Below are positions 6,452 through 7,141 of a stretch of DNA of 7,141 bases, piece after piece; position 1 is the first letter of the stretch; every line of letters begins with the position of its first letter. Source of the DNA: JAFDVL01 sp031409955 (GTDB taxonomy: Bacteria; Acidobacteriota; Blastocatellia; RBC074); assembly GCA_031409955.1 (NCBI GenBank), contig JANNYF010000342.1, positions 1 to 7,141 of the forward strand, in the 5' to 3' direction. Below the pieces are notes generated by a model that had not been told where the DNA came from, made no database searches, and saw only the letters and a list, made by a program, of their open reading frames with translations. Both the position numbers and the translations under genes were made by a program.

Positions 6452-7141
6452 TAGTTCATTTTGGGTTTTACTTCATTCATCACAGCAATCATTTGTTCGT
6501 GCAACAACGTATTCGTCGTCAACATGTCAGGCTTCGTGATGTCGAACGCGCTGCCGTCTGTTTTGGTCAACTTGCCGCCCGCTTCTTCAATCAACAACCA
6601 ACCCGCTGCGCAATCCCACGGATTCAAACCCCATTCCCAAAAGCCATCCAACCGTCCGCACGCCACATACGCCATATCAATCGCGGCGGAACCCAAGCGG
6701 CGCACGCCTTGCGATTTGGCTAAGAAGGCTTCCCACGCGGGTGTGTAATAGCTCATCCGTTCGCGCACGTCATACGGAAAGCCGGTCACGAGAAGCGCTT
6801 TTTCCAAATCCGTAATTTCCGACACGCGAATTTTCTCGCCGTTCAGCATAGCGCCTGCGCCACGTTCCGCTACAAACAATTCGTCACGCGAAGGGTCGTA
6901 AATTACGCCCGCGATCATTTCGCCCTTGTGTTCGATGCCGATGGAAACCGAGTAGCAGGGAAAGCCATGTGCGAAGTTTGTTGTGCCGTCCAACGGGTCA
7001 ATGATCCAGCAATAATCGGCGTCTTCGTGATGGCTGATGCCGCTTTCTTCGGCGAGGATTTGATGCGTTGGGTAATGCTCCGCAATCAATTCTTTGATGT
7101 GTTTCTCGCTCGCCAAATCGGCTTCGGTGACGAGATTGATG
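6451..7141 (-). CDS. Inositol-monophosphatase-family phosphatase, start beyond window edge
   Basis: The reading frame stays open to the right edge, giving 229 visible residues; the first ones, INLVTEADLASEKHIK, match the usual 'LVTEAD' region found some 35-45 residues into these proteins, so only the N-terminus is missing. The metal and substrate motifs are all present: ILAEES (28-33, visible numbering), WIIDPLDGTTNF (45-56) and NPWDCAAG (173-180), which supply the acidic residues that hold the catalytic Mg2+ ions, and a glycine-rich IEEAGG after it. The family (IMPase, SuhB, and relatives acting on inositol, histidinol or PAP phosphates) removes phosphate from small sugar-alcohol esters in the cytosol. 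The motif set looks most like inositol-1-monophosphatase/SuhB, but specificity cannot be fixed. A TTG at 7116 could be mistaken for the start; conserved residues upstream show it is an internal leucine. The large inverted repeat begins at its stop codon. Confidence 0.92.
   Translation of the reverse strand, partial: INLVTEADLASEKHIKELIAEHYPTHQILAEESGISHHEDADYCWIIDPLDGTTNFAHGFPCYSVSIGIEHKGEMIAGVIYDPSRDELFVAERGAGAMLNGEKIRVSEITDLEKALLVTGFPYDVRERMSYYTPAWEAFLAKSQGVRRLGSAAIDMAYVACGRLDGFWEWGLNPWDCAAGWLLIEEAGGKLTKTDGSAFDITKPDMLTTNTLLHEQMIAVMNEVKPKMN

Noticed and set aside
6423..6537. Plus-strand AAAGGAG followed by ATG at 6429-6431 within the inverted repeat
   Set aside because: The good-looking RBS is part of the purine-rich repeat arm; the resulting 35-residue ORF is antisense to the phosphatase and has no recognisable features.
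7114..7116. TTG at 7116 as start of the phosphatase
   Set aside because: Upstream residues INLVTEAD are conserved family sequence in the same open frame, so the true start is outside the window.

Overview
The window looks like ordinary bacterial chromosome with mid-range GC, closely packed genes, the remains of a mobile element at the left edge and several non-coding repeats. Its gene types are a double PilZ protein, a TPR protein fused to a lectin-like domain, and stand-alone PLP and NIPSNAP enzymes or proteins. This mix would fit an acidobacterium (Blastocatellia-like) or a similar soil or environmental lineage. That is an impression from gene style only; there is no rRNA or marker gene here to confirm it.

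Layout, left to right. Positions 1-439 are one end of an insertion sequence: the N-terminal 120 residues of an IS4-family, Tn5/IS50-like transposase on the minus strand, running off the left edge, plus a 19-bp terminal repeat whose inner half matches the Tn5 outside end. Positions 440-612 are a short leader with no gene. At 613-1296 (+) lies a 227-residue protein with two PilZ-like domains, the only plus-strand gene, followed by a strong hairpin without a U tract. At 1515-1781 (-) lies an 88-residue coiled-coil protein of unknown function with an excellent ribosome binding site. Positions 1782-2211 hold no gene.

From 2212 to the right edge everything reads leftward. In order of transcription: an inositol-monophosphatase-family enzyme (start lies beyond the window), a 190-bp gap holding a 33-bp-arm inverted repeat, an APC/LAT-type amino-acid permease, a class I/II PLP aminotransferase, a membrane-anchored TPR protein with a C-terminal carbohydrate-binding-like domain, and a small NIPSNAP-type protein. 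The last four are very tightly spaced (27-nt gap, 4-nt overlap, 6-nt gap) and probably form one operon. Permease plus aminotransferase suggests uptake and transamination of an amino acid. The TPR/lectin-like protein suggests an envelope or exopolysaccharide link, but no substrate can be assigned.

I found no CRISPR array, toxin-antitoxin pair, defence island or convincing new system. The points most worth a second look are the large inverted repeat directly after the phosphatase stop codon, the heptamer array that forms the whole permease-aminotransferase spacer, and the Tn5-like IS end, which has no closed ORF within the window.
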